52,154 bases of DNA, taken from an uncultured Woeseiaceae bacterium. GTDB taxonomy: Bacteria > Pseudomonadota > Gammaproteobacteria > Steroidobacterales > Woeseiaceae. A program made the position numbers and the translations under genes. The stretch spans positions 56,485 to 108,638 of the forward strand of contig CALZJH010000016.1 in assembly GCA_945787845.1 (NCBI GenBank), in the 5' to 3' direction. The notes beneath the pieces are model-generated. The model ran no database searches and was not told the origin of the DNA. It saw nothing but the letters and a program-made list of their open reading frames with translations. Shown one piece after another: positions 37,996-50,673 of this stretch; position 1 is the first letter of the stretch, and each line of letters opens with the position of its first letter.

Positions 37996-40854
37996 TCAGT
38001 TCAGCTTGCCGTGGCATTGCTTGAACTTCTTGCCTGAACCACAGGGGCAAGGTTCGTTGCGCCCGACTTTGCGGCCGTCGCGAACAAAGGGCGCCGGCGC
38101 TTCGGCCTGGGGTTGCTGCCCGCCGGACTGATCGCCCAGCGCGGAAGCCTGTGCATGCTGGAACTTCATCGCCTGTTCTTTCTTGCGGCGCGCTTCCAGC
38201 TCAGAGAGGTCTTCCTCGCCCTGGATACGAATCCGGCACAGGATGCTGACCGAGTCGTGCTTCACCTGTTCGATCATCTCGCCGAACATATCGAATGCTT
38301 CGCGCTTGTACTCCTGTTTCGGGTTCTTCTGAGCGTAAGAACGCAGCCCGATTCCCTGGCGCAAATGATCCATCGCGGCGAGATGCTCTTTCCAGTGGAA
38401 ATCCAGCTGCCGTAACATGATCTGTTTTTCGACGCCGCGCATCAGATCCACGCCGATGTCGCCTGCTTTCTTGTTGTAGGCCTGCTCGACCTCGCTCACA
38501 CAGCGCTCGGCGATGGCCTCTGCCGTCAGCGTCGCGTCCTCACGAATCCAGCGAGCGACATCCGCGCGCACCCCGAAATCCGCTTCGAGAACATGGCTGA
38601 GGCCTTCGGCGTCCCACATCTCTTCGAGGCTGCCCGGAGGAATATGCTGTGCAGCGGCACCCTCCACGACCTCGTCGCGAATCGCCGCGATCGATTCCTC
38701 GATCTCGTCGGCCTCCATGAGGTCGTTGCGCATGACGTAGACGACTTTGCGCTGGTCGTTGGCCACGTCATCGTATTCGAGCAGGTTTTTGCGAATGTCG
38801 AAGTTGTGCGCCTCGACTTTGCGCTGTGCGCGTTCGATCTGTCGCGTGAGCAGCCTGCTCTCGATGGCCTCACCTTCACGCATACCTGCGCGCGACAGCA
38901 GGGCCTTGGTACGGTCCGGATCGCCGAAGATGCGCATCAGGGTATCTTCCATGGACAGGTAGAACCTCGATGAACCGGGATCGCCCTGGCGCCCCGAGCG
39001 CCCGCGGAGCTGGTTGTCGATACGTCGGGACTCATGCCGCTCGGTGCCGATGATATGCAGCCCCCCGGCCTCAATAACCTGGTTGTGGCGTTCCTGCCAT
39101 TGCTGGCGCACGACCTCTTTTTCGGTCTCGGAGTCGACCTCGACCAGCGCCGCATCAAGGCTGCCCCCGAGCACGATATCGGTACCGCGACCGGCCATAT
39201 TTGTTGCGATCGTAATCGCACCGGGTCGTCCCGCATTCTGCACGATCAGTGCCTCGCGCTCGTGTTGCTTGGCGTTCAGCACCTCGTGCTTGATCTTCTG
39301 CTTGCTCAGAAACTTGGATAACAACTCCGACGCTTCGATCGACGTCGTGCCCACCAGCACGGGCTGGCCGCGCTCGCTGCAATCAACGATGTCCTCCACG
39401 ATGGCGTCGTACTTGTCTTTCTCGGTCAGGTAGACGAGGTCCGGCTGGTCGTCGCGAATCATCGGCTTGTGGGTCGGAATCACGACAACTTCGAGCCCGT
39501 AAATCGACTGGAACTCGAACGCCTCGGTGTCGGCTGTACCGGTCATACCGGACAGGTTGTTATACAGCCGAAAGAAGTTCTGGAATGTGATCGATGCGAC
39601 CGTCTGGTTTTCCTGGCGAATCGAAACGCCTTCCTTGGCCTCGACGGCCTGGTGCAAGCCATCGCCCCAGCGGCGGCCCGGCATCGTGCGACCCGTAAAC
39701 TCGTCCACGATGACGACTTCGCCGTCCTTGATAATGTAGTCGACGTCGCGCTGGTAGATAGCGTGTGCGCGCAGTGCCGCATTGAGGTGGTGGAGCAGGC
39801 GAATGTTACCCGCGTCGTAGAGGCTCTGTCCTTCCTCCAACAGGCCTGTCTGCGCCATCAGGGATTCAACTTTCTGGTGCCCTTCCTCCGTGACATGCGC
39901 CTGTTTCGCCTTCAGGTCGAGCGTGAAGTCGCCGCGGGGAACGAGCCTGCACTTGGCAGGCTTCTCGCTGCGATCGACGAGGACGACATCGGCGTCTTTC
40001 TGTTCGGCCAGCGATACCGCCTCGTCGAGCGTCATTTCCTGGTCGCCATGGTCGGTCAACACAACGCGGTTTGCCGTAATCTCGTAGTTGCTGGGTTCTT
40101 CGAACTCTTCCTGTGCCGTGAGCTTCGGAATCAGCTTGTTGATCTGCGCATACAGGTCGGTACTCGACTCGGCCGGTCCGGAAATAATCAGCGGCGTACG
40201 CGCCTCATCAATAAGGATTGAGTCAACCTCATCGACAATCGCGAAGTTGAGTTTTCGCTGCGACTTGTCCTCCAGCGAAAACGCGAGATTGTCGCGGAGG
40301 TAGTCAAAACCGAGTTCGTTGTTGGTGGCATACGTTATATCTGCAGCATACGCGGCGCGCTTTTCCTCAGTCGTCTGGCCAGCCTTCGAGACTCCGACCG
40401 TCAGGCCGAGAAACTCGTAAATCGGTCGCATCCAGTCAGCGTCACGTTGTGCCAGGTATTCATTCACCGTCACCACATGGACGCCATCACTGCTGATCGC
40501 ATTCAGATAGGCGGGGAGCGTCGACATTAGCGTCTTACCTTCACCCGTACGCATTTCGGCGATATTGCCGTCGTGCAGAACCATGCCACCGATCAGCTGG
40601 ACGTCGAACGGACGCAGCCCCAGCGTCCGGACCGATGCTTCCCGAGCCACGGCAAAGACTTCGGCCAACAGCTGCTCCAGGGTCTCGCCTTCCACGTAGC
40701 GCTTGCGGAATTCGTCGGTCTTGGCCTTGAGGTCGGCGTCGGAAAGTGCCTGAAGCCCTTCCTCGAGAGAATTGATCTCTTTGACGAGTTTTGAGTACTG
40801 ACGCAGCAGTCGCTGGTTGCGGCTACCGAATAAGCGAGTCAGGAATTTGGCCAC
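37996..40854 (-). CDS. secA: Preprotein translocase ATPase SecA
   Basis: SecA drives secretory proteins through SecYEG. The reading from GTG at 40854 gives 952 residues (E. coli 901) beginning [20 protein letters not shown]; a GGGAG Shine-Dalgarno lies 6 nt upstream, better than the ATG at 40875. Motifs: Walker [26 protein letters not shown], the preprotein cross-linking domain, [14 protein letters not shown], and a C-terminal zinc finger [17 protein letters not shown] that binds SecB and lipids. Confidence 0.97.
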   Translation of the reverse strand: MAKFLTRLFGSRNQRLLRQYSKLVKEINSLEEGLQALSDADLKAKTDEFRKRYVEGETLEQLLAEVFAVAREASVRTLGLRPFDVQLIGGMVLHDGNIAEMRTGEGKTLMSTLPAYLNAISSDGVHVVTVNEYLAQRDADWMRPIYEFLGLTVGVSKAGQTTEEKRAAYAADITYATNNELGFDYLRDNLAFSLEDKSQRKLNFAIVDEVDSILIDEARTPLIISGPAESSTDLYAQINKLIPKLTAQEEFEEPSNYEITANRVVLTDHGDQEMTLDEAVSLAEQKDADVVLVDRSEKPAKCRLVPRGDFTLDLKAKQAHVTEEGHQKVESLMAQTGLLEEGQSLYDAGNIRLLHHLNAALRAHAIYQRDVDYIIKDGEVVIVDEFTGRTMPGRRWGDGLHQAVEAKEGVSIRQENQTVASITFQNFFRLYNNLSGMTGTADTEAFEFQSIYGLEVVVIPTHKPMIRDDQPDLVYLTEKDKYDAIVEDIVDCSERGQPVLVGTTSIEASELLSKFLSKQKIKHEVLNAKQHEREALIVQNAGRPGAITIATNMAGRGTDIVLGGSLDAALVEVDSETEKEVVRQQWQERHNQVIEAGGLHIIGTERHESRRIDNQLRGRSGRQGDPGSSRFYLSMEDTLMRIFGDPDRTKALLSRAGMREGEAIESRLLTRQIERAQRKVEAHNFDIRKNLLEYDDVANDQRKVVYVMRNDLMEADEIEESIAAIRDEVVEGAAAQHIPPGSLEEMWDAEGLSHVLEADFGVRADVARWIREDATLTAEAIAERCVSEVEQAYNKKAGDIGVDLMRGVEKQIMLRQLDFHWKEHLAAMDHLRQGIGLRSYAQKNPKQEYKREAFDMFGEMIEQVKHDSVSILCRIRIQGEEDLSELEARRKKEQAMKFQHAQASALGDQSGGQQPQAEAPAPFVRDGRKVGRNEPCPCGSGKKFKQCHGKLN

Positions 40855-40877
40855 GCAGGGCTCCCGGTCAAACAAAG

Positions 40878-40910
40878 GCCGCTATTCTAAGGCGTAGCGG
40901 CGCTATTTAG
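40878..40910 (-). promoter_or_regulatory. Inverted repeats and possible -10 upstream of secA
   Basis: Two overlapping dyads occur here: GCCGCTA/TAGCGGC (40878-40884 and 40895-40901), and TTCTAA/TTAGAA. On the minus strand TAGAAT within this block could be a -10 for secA. The rest of the 147-bp gap to the M23 gene shows nothing recognisable. Confidence 0.3.
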
Positions 40911-41001
40911 AATCTAATGTGGCGATTTATGGGCACAATTCCGAAACACAAGTGCCGGCAGCCGTCGCCGTCACGAGCGTATTTCGAGAGACTGGGGTGC
41001 C

Positions 41002-41934
41002 TTATTTCGTCGACTTGCGAATGAAGTTGACCGGATTGACCCGGCTTCCATTCCGAAGTACTTCGAAGTGCAGGTTCGGGCCGGTTGCACGGCCCGTTTC
41101 GCCCATGAGGGCAACGATCTGCCCTTTCTTGACTTCGTCGCCGACGGCGACGAGGTTTTCTGAATTGTGTGCGTAGCGCGTCGAGTAGCCACTGCCATGG
41201 TTGATCTCAACCATCACGCCGTAGCCATAACGATCACCCGACCAGGTCACCACGCCATCCGCAACCGCGACGATCTCATCGCCATGCTTGCCGGCAAAGT
41301 CGATTCCCGTGTGATTTGCCGGTTTGCCCGTAAACGGGTCGGTTCGCTTGCCGAAATAGGACGACAGCCAGCCCGACTTGACCGGCCGGCCCTGCGGGTA
41401 CACACGCTCTTTCAGATTCTGGTTCATCAGCACCGACTCGAGAACGTCGAGCTGCGCCTCGCGATGCGTCAATTGATAGCCAAGCGAGGTCATCGCATCG
41501 AGGACTTCTGGCACGGCAACATTGGAACCTGCTGCCATGGGCTCTTCGGGACCACCGAGTGCCGGATCCGAGTCAAAATTGAATTCCTCGGTGTCGATCT
41601 CGGCCATTTCGGTCAGGCGCCGACCAACGGCGTCCAGACGAATCATGCGCGCGTTCATCTGTGCAATCCGGATCGCCAGTGCGTCGAGCGTATCTTCATT
41701 ACCCTGTCGGATCGCCGCGATGTACTCTCGCTGCGCCTCGAGTTCGGCCGTCAAATCACCCAGTTCGGACGTGCTGACACCTGATCCGGTGCTCGATGAA
41801 TAGACGTAACCGCCTGCAAATCCGGCGGCCATGACAACGACCGCAATTACCGCGGCAGCCAGCCCGGCGACCGGGCCGGACAGGCTCAACTGGCGGGGTT
41901 TGCCGAACCCCTTGCCAAAAAATACAACGTTCAT
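41002..41934 (-). CDS. M23 family peptidoglycan-directed metallopeptidase
   Basis: The 310-residue protein has one N-terminal membrane span (about residues 24-46), a coiled-coil region (about 55-115), and a C-terminal LytM/M23 domain with the zinc ligands HTGIDF, YAHNSE and HFEVLRNG. All catalytic positions appear present, so it may be an active endopeptidase or an amidase activator in the periplasm. A gene of this type upstream of secA is common in Gammaproteobacteria. Confidence 0.92.
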   Translation of the reverse strand: MNVVFFGKGFGKPRQLSLSGPVAGLAAAVIAVVVMAAGFAGGYVYSSSTGSGVSTSELGDLTAELEAQREYIAAIRQGNEDTLDALAIRIAQMNARMIRLDAVGRRLTEMAEIDTEEFNFDSDPALGGPEEPMAAGSNVAVPEVLDAMTSLGYQLTHREAQLDVLESVLMNQNLKERVYPQGRPVKSGWLSSYFGKRTDPFTGKPANHTGIDFAGKHGDEIVAVADGVVTWSGDRYGYGVMVEINHGSGYSTRYAHNSENLVAVGDEVKKGQIVALMGETGRATGPNLHFEVLRNGSRVNPVNFIRKSTK

Positions 41935-42240
41935 CGAGTATGCCCCGGATGCGTGTCTGTCGTTAGTTGCTTATGCATGCAAGCTGCGAAAACACCGGCA
42001 CCCTCGCCGAGTTCGCTTTTTTGCGTTGTTCTAAACTTGCATTCCCTGCTCAATTCGGTAGCCCCGCTGCCCTGAATCATGCTTCAGGACCGGTGGTTTT
42101 GCGTCCTCGCTTTACAACGAGTTTGCCCTTGTCGTGTGCGACAATATGCATAATGTCGGTTTTTATTACAAGGTCCGCTTCCCGAGGGGTGACGCAGGTC
42201 ACCCGAAAGCGCTCAAAAGCGCCAACTACGTCACATTTCT
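41935..42240. other. 306-bp divergent intergenic region with several dyads
   Basis: No convincing gene is present. Features seen are TTGTCG-TGTG-CGACAA (42131-42146) followed by CATAAT (42151-42156), the hairpin GGTGAC-GCAG-GTCACC (42188-42203), and GCGCT-CAAA-AGCGC (42209-42222), the last two just before dciA. They may be promoter or operator elements for the two divergent genes; assignment is uncertain. Confidence 0.4.
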
Positions 42241-42540
42241 ATGGCCTCTGACGAGCTCAAAAATCTATTAAATTCCAATGCTTGCAGCGATCTGGGTGAG
42301 CTGGTCCGGCGCGCGCGGGATATGGGCGAACTAACGCACATAGTGAGCGAGGCCCTGCCGGGGGAATACGCCGGTGCCATTGTTGCGGCCAACCTCCGCG
42401 AAGATGGCGATCTCGTGATTATCGCGGCATCGTCAGCATGGGCCAGCAGGCTGCGCTACGAGACCGACGCAATCCTCGCGGCAGCGCGCGATGCTGGACT
42501 CAGTCCAGTCGCCTGCCGGGTGCGCGTCACCCAATCCTAG
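42241..42540 (+). CDS. dciA: DciA-like helicase loader (DUF721)
   Basis: The 99-residue protein matches DUF721, now known as DciA, the ancestral bacterial loader of the replicative helicase DnaB in organisms lacking DnaC. It shows LSEALPGEYAGAIVAANLRE-like beta strands and the conserved SSAWASRLRYETDAIL segment. It is a short form with only the KH-like domain. Its position near secA is typical. The stop shares CTAG with the convergent membrane-protein gene. Confidence 0.85.
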   Translation: MASDELKNLLNSNACSDLGELVRRARDMGELTHIVSEALPGEYAGAIVAANLREDGDLVIIAASSAWASRLRYETDAILAAARDAGLSPVACRVRVTQS

Positions 42541-43232
42541 AAACGGCGTTCAGCGTCGTGCCGCCGTTTATCGCGGCGACGTCGCACCGCGGGCTGCGGT
42601 TTCCGGTAGGCGATGGCTCGCGCCTGGTACGCGTACTCGATCGTGCCGACCATCCATAGAAAATACCCGATCAGTTCAATGAACTCTTCGACGGCCAGCT
42701 TGATAACGCGCTGATAGGCATCGCCGAGAATCGACATCCAGAGCGGCTCATGACCCACGAGTCGCACGAACGCGAACAGGATTACGGCGCCGCAGAACAA
42801 AAACGTCAGGCCCGGTGATGGCCAGATGCGAGCCAGGGCAATGCGAAGCCGTCGACGATGGCGGTAGGTATAAGCAATGATCAGCGCACCCACGATCGCG
42901 ATCAGGACCTGCCACAGGTTGTCGGCAACGAATCGGTCCAGAAAATAGTCCAGCTCGCGGATAAGAAAGGCCAGCGCCATGCCGCCAAACAGAAACGCCA
43001 TGGGTCGCTGCGACGGGCAGTACCGGGCAACCCAGCCCATGATGACACCGCAGACACCCAGAATGATCGCCTGGATGATCTCGACAGGCGAATACTCACT
43101 CGTGCCGTAGACATCGCCAGGGTTGAGGACATGAAGCTTGAGACTGCCCGGCGAGGCGAGCTCCATCTGCGTCAGCCCCCACGTGACGAGCGCGATACCG
43201 ATAAAATAGATGGGGTAGCGGATCCAGGCCAT
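42537..43232 (-). CDS. Unknown multi-spanning membrane protein
   Basis: I do not recognise this 231-residue protein. About six hydrophobic segments are seen (residues 5-23, 52-70, 78-97, 104-122, 140-160, 180-200). The loops are rich in Arg, and the cytoplasmic-looking C-terminal tail is strongly basic (RRRRDKRRHDAERR). Acidic residues occur in or near spans (RELDYFLDRF, VEEFIELIG). It lies 26 bp downstream of an HEXXH protein gene on the same strand and may be co-transcribed with it and lptE. Confidence 0.65.
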   Translation of the reverse strand: MAWIRYPIYFIGIALVTWGLTQMELASPGSLKLHVLNPGDVYGTSEYSPVEIIQAIILGVCGVIMGWVARYCPSQRPMAFLFGGMALAFLIRELDYFLDRFVADNLWQVLIAIVGALIIAYTYRHRRRLRIALARIWPSPGLTFLFCGAVILFAFVRLVGHEPLWMSILGDAYQRVIKLAVEEFIELIGYFLWMVGTIEYAYQARAIAYRKPQPAVRRRRDKRRHDAERRF

Positions 43233-43258
43233 ACGAGACTATACACCGCGAGCCGGAC

Positions 43259-43746
43259 TCAGCGCCTCAGACTGAATGTCGGCTCCCCCGATGCGTTGAT
43301 AAGTTGGTGATTAACAAGAAACTCACGCGCATCCTCCGCGTCCTTCTCGAACCAGTCACGGGTACACCCCAGCCTGAAACTGTAGCCCCAGGCATCCATG
43401 TCCAGCATGAGACGGTCGCGCCCGAGCCCGTCGATGTAGTCGGCGAGCAGGATCTGCAAATAGCAGACGGCCGATTCTTCCAGGTCATCGCCACCCGCGT
43501 CGCGATCAAGACCGTCCCGTCGCTCGCCGTCCATGCAAATGATGTGGCAGGACTCGTGCAGGAATGAGTGAACCGGCGTATCCGGTCGCACGTAGACCGA
43601 GCGCCCAATCACGCCGGCCTCCGAGTCACCCCAGAAACTGCCTTTGATTGGTTCACCAACGGGCTGCTCGACGAGCTTGAGGCCGTAACGCTCGAGCAGC
43701 ACGGCCAGGACGTCGCGGCCGATTTCGCCTACCGTAACGGTGCCCG

Positions 43747-43750
<4 letters not shown>
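43259..43750 (-). CDS. HEXXH-motif putative metallopeptidase
   Basis: The 163-residue protein has a zincin-like motif HSFLHESCHI (H65, E66, H69) and a downstream Glu pair in GGDDLEESAVCYLQILLADY that could supply the third metal ligand. No signal peptide is seen, so it is probably cytoplasmic. It is a conserved-looking hypothetical protein; no function is known to me. It overlaps lptE by 4 bp (translationally coupled), occupying the place where holA normally follows lptE. Confidence 0.7.
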
Positions 43751-46675
<2,925 letters not shown>

Positions 46676-46708
46676 TTATTGGTCTGGGGGTGAAAAGTCA
46701 GAAGCCTA

Positions 46709-48241
46709 TCAGAGGCTGGCCCGATTGCGAATCCAGAATAGCCCAAGAATGGCCATACACAGGCCGATAACGGGCCAATTGCCGCTGCTCGCATAGGGCG
46801 TCATGCCGCGGCGCGGTTGCAGCTTCCCGGTCAAGAGTTCCGGTTCGAACTGCCGGCCTGCCTGCACCAGGTCCCCATCCGCCGCAATAAATGCACTAAT
46901 GCCGGTGTTGGTCGAGCGCAAGGCCGGCCGGCCGAACTCCAGTGAGCGCATGCGTGCGATCTCGAGATGCTGGTGCGGCGCAATGGAATCGCCGAACCAC
47001 GCATCGTTGCTGACGTTGATCAGAATACCGGCGTCGGGCAGTGCGTACAGCTGTTCAGCCCCGTAGGCATCTTCATAGCAGATCGCCACACCGAATCGGG
47101 TGCCATCGGCCGCGGTCAGCAGGGGCTGCGCGGCATCGCCTTTCGCCAGATCCGCATAGGGCAGGTTCTGCATCTTCATCCATTCACGGACGGCAGCCGG
47201 CACCGGAAAATACTCTCCAAAGGGCACGAGGTGCCGTTTGCGGTAGCTCTGGCGTTCGTCACTGCCGATCAGCATAACGCTGTTGTAGATGCGCCCTTCT
47301 TCACTGCGTTCGAAACTGCGCTCCAGAATGCCAAACAGCACGGTCTGGCCATTGCTGCGAGCATCCGACTCGACCCGCGCGATAAAGCTCTCGACCTGGT
47401 CATTGAGCGCCGGAATCGCGACCTCCGGCCACAGCACGATGTCGCTGTCGGCCGCGTTCAGCGTAGCGCTGCGGTAGTACTCCATGATCGGTCGAAGCTG
47501 GTCCCGGTCCCACTTCTTGTCCTGGGAGACCCCGGCCTGAAGGATGGTTGCCTTGAGCGGTTTGCCGTCGGGCTCGGTCCAGTCAACCAGCGTGAGAAGA
47601 CCGCCGACCAGCCACGGCAGGACGAACGCCGCCAAGCCCGCGACTCTCTCGCGGCCATTCGATGCCATCAGGGTTGCAAGCACCGCAGTCGTGGAGAGCA
47701 CGAGCATGAACGACACGCCGTAGACCCCCAGTACGGGCGCCCAGCCCGCAAGCGGCGTATCGATCTGGCCATAGCCGAGCGCCATCCACGGGAAACCGGT
47801 CAGTATCCAGCCTCGCACCCATTCGGCGAACACCCAGGCCGCCGGCCCGACCAGCAGCAGCAGCCAGGGCTCACCCTGCGACAGGCGGCTGATGAGCCAG
47901 CCGCCGACCGACACGATCGTTGCCATGAGCAGCGCCAGGCCGACCATGAGCAGCAGCGCAATCCAGAGTGCCGCGTTCCCGTAGACGTGGACCGAGATAT
48001 AGATCCAGTAGGTCCCGGTAAGAAACAGCCCGAAGCCGAACCAGAAGGCATGACCGGCCGCATCTCGCGGCGCTGCGGTCAGGCAGATGTACAGCAGCGG
48101 CAATATCAGCAGTGGCGCGAGCAACGACCAGCCGAAAGGCGCAAATGCCAGGGTCGTTGCAGCCCCAAGCGCAAATGCGATCAAGCGGCTCAGGCGGGGC
48201 CTGTCCGCCGGCAGCAGGAAGATCGCGTGAGTGTCCGCCAC
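46709..48241 (-). CDS. lnt: Apolipoprotein N-acyltransferase
   Basis: Lnt adds the third acyl chain to lipoproteins in the inner membrane. The 510-residue protein has N-terminal membrane spans (about six in residues 15-215) and a periplasmic nitrilase domain with the triad Glu-Lys-Cys in LWPEVAIPAL, KRHLVPFGEYFPV and VAICYEDAYG. A last span lies at the C-terminus. It is the last gene of the miaB-phoH-ybeY-corC-lnt series and starts 15 bp after corC. Confidence 0.96.
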   Translation of the reverse strand: MADTHAIFLLPADRPRLSRLIAFALGAATTLAFAPFGWSLLAPLLILPLLYICLTAAPRDAAGHAFWFGFGLFLTGTYWIYISVHVYGNAALWIALLLMVGLALLMATIVSVGGWLISRLSQGEPWLLLLVGPAAWVFAEWVRGWILTGFPWMALGYGQIDTPLAGWAPVLGVYGVSFMLVLSTTAVLATLMASNGRERVAGLAAFVLPWLVGGLLTLVDWTEPDGKPLKATILQAGVSQDKKWDRDQLRPIMEYYRSATLNAADSDIVLWPEVAIPALNDQVESFIARVESDARSNGQTVLFGILERSFERSEEGRIYNSVMLIGSDERQSYRKRHLVPFGEYFPVPAAVREWMKMQNLPYADLAKGDAAQPLLTAADGTRFGVAICYEDAYGAEQLYALPDAGILINVSNDAWFGDSIAPHQHLEIARMRSLEFGRPALRSTNTGISAFIAADGDLVQAGRQFEPELLTGKLQPRRGMTPYASSGNWPVIGLCMAILGLFWIRNRASL

Positions 48242-48256
48242 TAGTGTCCTGTTTGC

Positions 48257-49108
48257 CTAGTCGCTTAAGCGCTGCACTTGCAGCGCATCGATACGTCGTT
48301 TGTCGGCCTTGATAACCGCGAACTCGAAGCCACCGAACTCGATCTTCTCGCCGCGACGCGGCAACCGTCCCAGTTCGTGCATGACCAGGCCGCCGACCGT
48401 GTCGTACTCCTCATCCTCGAGCTCACACTCAAAGTAGTCGTTGAAGTCCTCGACGCGCGTCAACGCACGGACTGCGAAACTCGGCCTGCCATTGCGATCG
48501 CCATCCGGGCGAATAAACTCGGCCTCTTCGTCATCGTGTTCGTCCTCGATCTCGCCCACGATCTCTTCGAGCACATCCTCGATGGTCAGCAGGCCAGCAA
48601 CGCCGCCGTACTCATCCACAACGATGGCCATGTGGTTGTGGCTCGCGCGGAATTCCTTGAGTAGTGCATTCAGCCGTTTGGACTCGGGAATCACGGACGC
48701 CGGACGCAGCAACTTGCGGATTGTGACTTCGCTCGCGGCGTCTTTGCCAAAGTAGCGCAGCAGGTCCTTGGCAAGCAGGATACCGAGAACTTCGTCGCGA
48801 TCTTCGCCAATGACAGGAAAGCGTGAGTGTCCCGACTCGACAATCATCTTCAGCGTCTCGTCGAATTCATCTTCAATATCAATGACGACCATCTGCGAGC
48901 GCGGCACCATGACGTCACGGACCTGCGTCGCAGATACCTCGAGAACGCCCGTGAGCATGCTTTTTTCTTCGGCGTCGAGTTCGACTTCGGACTCAATGAA
49001 AGTCTGGATTTCGTCTCGGCTCCAGGGCTCGCCCCGAAACGCGCGGCGAATGCGCGCGACCAGGCCGGGGGTGCCTGGGCCGGTGGTACTGGGAGGTTTT
49101 TCGTTCAT
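48257..49108 (-). CDS. corC: CBS-domain protein CorC (YbeX), magnesium/cobalt efflux-linked
   Basis: The 283-residue soluble protein has a tandem CBS pair (VRDVMVPRSQMVVID to VTIRKLLRPASVIPE and ELLKEF-type end) and a C-terminal CorC_HlyC domain (DTVGGLVMHELGRLPRRGEKIEFGG is its conserved core). In E. coli it affects Mg/Co efflux by CorA and ribosome metabolism. TAGAAT lies 9 nt before the ATG. It lies in the conserved ybeZYX-lnt operon. Confidence 0.95.
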   Translation of the reverse strand: MNEKPPSTTGPGTPGLVARIRRAFRGEPWSRDEIQTFIESEVELDAEEKSMLTGVLEVSATQVRDVMVPRSQMVVIDIEDEFDETLKMIVESGHSRFPVIGEDRDEVLGILLAKDLLRYFGKDAASEVTIRKLLRPASVIPESKRLNALLKEFRASHNHMAIVVDEYGGVAGLLTIEDVLEEIVGEIEDEHDDEEAEFIRPDGDRNGRPSFAVRALTRVEDFNDYFECELEDEEYDTVGGLVMHELGRLPRRGEKIEFGGFEFAVIKADKRRIDALQVQRLSD

Positions 49109-49123
49109 AGTGTGGTGATTCTA

Positions 49124-49603
49124 TCAGTTATCGCCGGTTTCCCCATACGGGTCCGGGACTCCAAAGTTGGAGAGAATCCGAGCTTCCAGCGCCTCCATCT
49201 CAACGGCCTCGGCATCCGTCTCGTGGTCATGGCCGAGCAGGTGCAGCGCACCGTGCACGAGCATGTGAGCCCAATGAGCTGCGACATCCTTGCCCTGTTC
49301 CGCCGCTTCGGCCCTGACGACCTCGGCACAGATGACAATGTCACCGAGCAGTCGCGGTACGTCCGCAGGCAGGCCCTCGACCTCGCCGGCTGGGAATGAC
49401 AGCACGTTGGTGGGCTTGTCTATGCCACGATACTCGCGGTTCAACGCATGAATTTCACCGGCATCGACAATACGCACCGATACCTCTGAATGCCCGTCGA
49501 CACCCGATACGCTGATCGCGCGGGCAACCCACGATTCGACCTCGGCGGTCTCGGGAGCAGTGTCGTCGTCGGTCGCGTTCTGAACGTCAACCTGAACTGT
49601 CAT
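49124..49603 (-). CDS. ybeY: Endoribonuclease YbeY
   Basis: YbeY is a zinc-dependent RNase that helps 16S rRNA 3' maturation and ribosome quality control. The reading from ATG at 49603 gives 159 residues (E. coli 155). The zinc motif H-x3-H-x5-H is HMLVHGALHLLGHDH, and LNREYRGIDKPTNVLSFP is the conserved N-terminal block. It overlaps the phoH end by 17 bp. The longer frame to 49654 was rejected. Confidence 0.96.
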   Translation of the reverse strand: MTVQVDVQNATDDDTAPETAEVESWVARAISVSGVDGHSEVSVRIVDAGEIHALNREYRGIDKPTNVLSFPAGEVEGLPADVPRLLGDIVICAEVVRAEAAEQGKDVAAHWAHMLVHGALHLLGHDHETDAEAVEMEALEARILSNFGVPDPYGETGDN

Positions 49604-50567
49604 TTGCTTCGTAGGCTTTGACAATGCGCTGCACCAGCTGGTGACGCACGACATCTTTCGGGGTGAAGTAAGTGAACGAGACGCCTTTCACATCCTGCAA
49701 CACGTCGGTTGCATTCCTGAGGCCTGACATCTGCCCGTTCGGCAGATCGATTTGCGTCACGTCGCCGGTCACGACGGCCCGCGATCCGAACCCGATGCGG
49801 GTCAGGAACATTTTCATCTGCTCGACACTCGTGTTCTGTGCTTCATCGAGAATAACGAACGACTCGTTAAGCGAACGGCCGCGCATGAAGGCAAGCGGCG
49901 CTATTTCGATCACATTGCGTTCAATGAGCCGGGTCACACGCTCCGCACCGATCATGTCGTACAACGCGTCATACATCGGGCGCAGGTAGGGGTCGACTTT
50001 CTGCGACAGGTCACCCGGCAGGAAACCCAGGCGCTCGCCGGCCTCAACGGCGGGCCGAACCAGTACGATCCGACGAACCTCTTCGCACTCGAGCGCGTCA
50101 ACAGCCGCCGCCACCGCAAGATAGGTTTTTCCGGTGCCTGCGGGACCGATGCCAAACGCAAGATCGTGACTTCGAATGTTGCGAATGTAAGCGGTCTGGT
50201 TGGCGCCGCGTGGGCGAATCAGTTTGCGGCGCGTCTGAATCGTGACTTCTTCCTGCGCCTCATCGACATCGGCATCGTCGTCGTTCACATCATCCATAAA
50301 GGACTCCTGCAACAGCATGTGCACGCGTTCCGGATCGAGCCTTTCCTGGCCGGTCATTTCAAACAGCCTCGACAACACGTCGCCGCCAACCTCGGCCGCG
50401 CCCGGCTGGCCAGTAATCCTGAACCGATTACCGCGACTCGCGATTTCGACATTGAGGCGGCGTTCGATTTGCCGCAGGTGTTCGTCAAACTGGCCGCAGA
50501 GGTTTGCTAGGCGGCTGTTATCGGCGGGCTCGAGGACTACGTCCCGAGAAATCTGGACAGCATTCAA
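49587..50567 (-). CDS. phoH: PhoH-like ATPase (YbeZ)
   Basis: The 326-residue protein is a PhoH/YbeZ family NTPase: Walker A FGIGPAGTGKTYLAV, Walker B FVILDEAQNTSVEQMKMFLTRIGFGS and TGDVTQIDLP. It partners YbeY in RNA processing. The start appears to be TTG at 50567. No Shine-Dalgarno was recognised. miaB ends 106 bp upstream on the same strand; that gap holds nothing obvious. Confidence 0.95.
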   Translation of the reverse strand: MNAVQISRDVVLEPADNSRLANLCGQFDEHLRQIERRLNVEIASRGNRFRITGQPGAAEVGGDVLSRLFEMTGQERLDPERVHMLLQESFMDDVNDDDADVDEAQEEVTIQTRRKLIRPRGANQTAYIRNIRSHDLAFGIGPAGTGKTYLAVAAAVDALECEEVRRIVLVRPAVEAGERLGFLPGDLSQKVDPYLRPMYDALYDMIGAERVTRLIERNVIEIAPLAFMRGRSLNESFVILDEAQNTSVEQMKMFLTRIGFGSRAVVTGDVTQIDLPNGQMSGLRNATDVLQDVKGVSFTYFTPKDVVRHQLVQRIVKAYEANDSSG

Positions 50568-50673
50568 GATCTGTATTGGTAACCTCTGTGCAGAAAGCCG
50601 CCTGTCGGGACGACAGGGGCGGTGCCAGCGATGGCAGAGAATCTATCAACGCAATAGATCATTGTCTCCGAGA

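Noticed and set aside
41967..42251. Small frame in the M23-dciA gap
   Set aside because: Composition is not protein-like, no ribosome-binding site, and it overlaps regulatory dyads.
46967..48244. 425-codon open frame antisense to lnt
   Set aside because: Mirror frame of a well-supported gene; low-complexity Arg/Gln/Pro content and no family resemblance.
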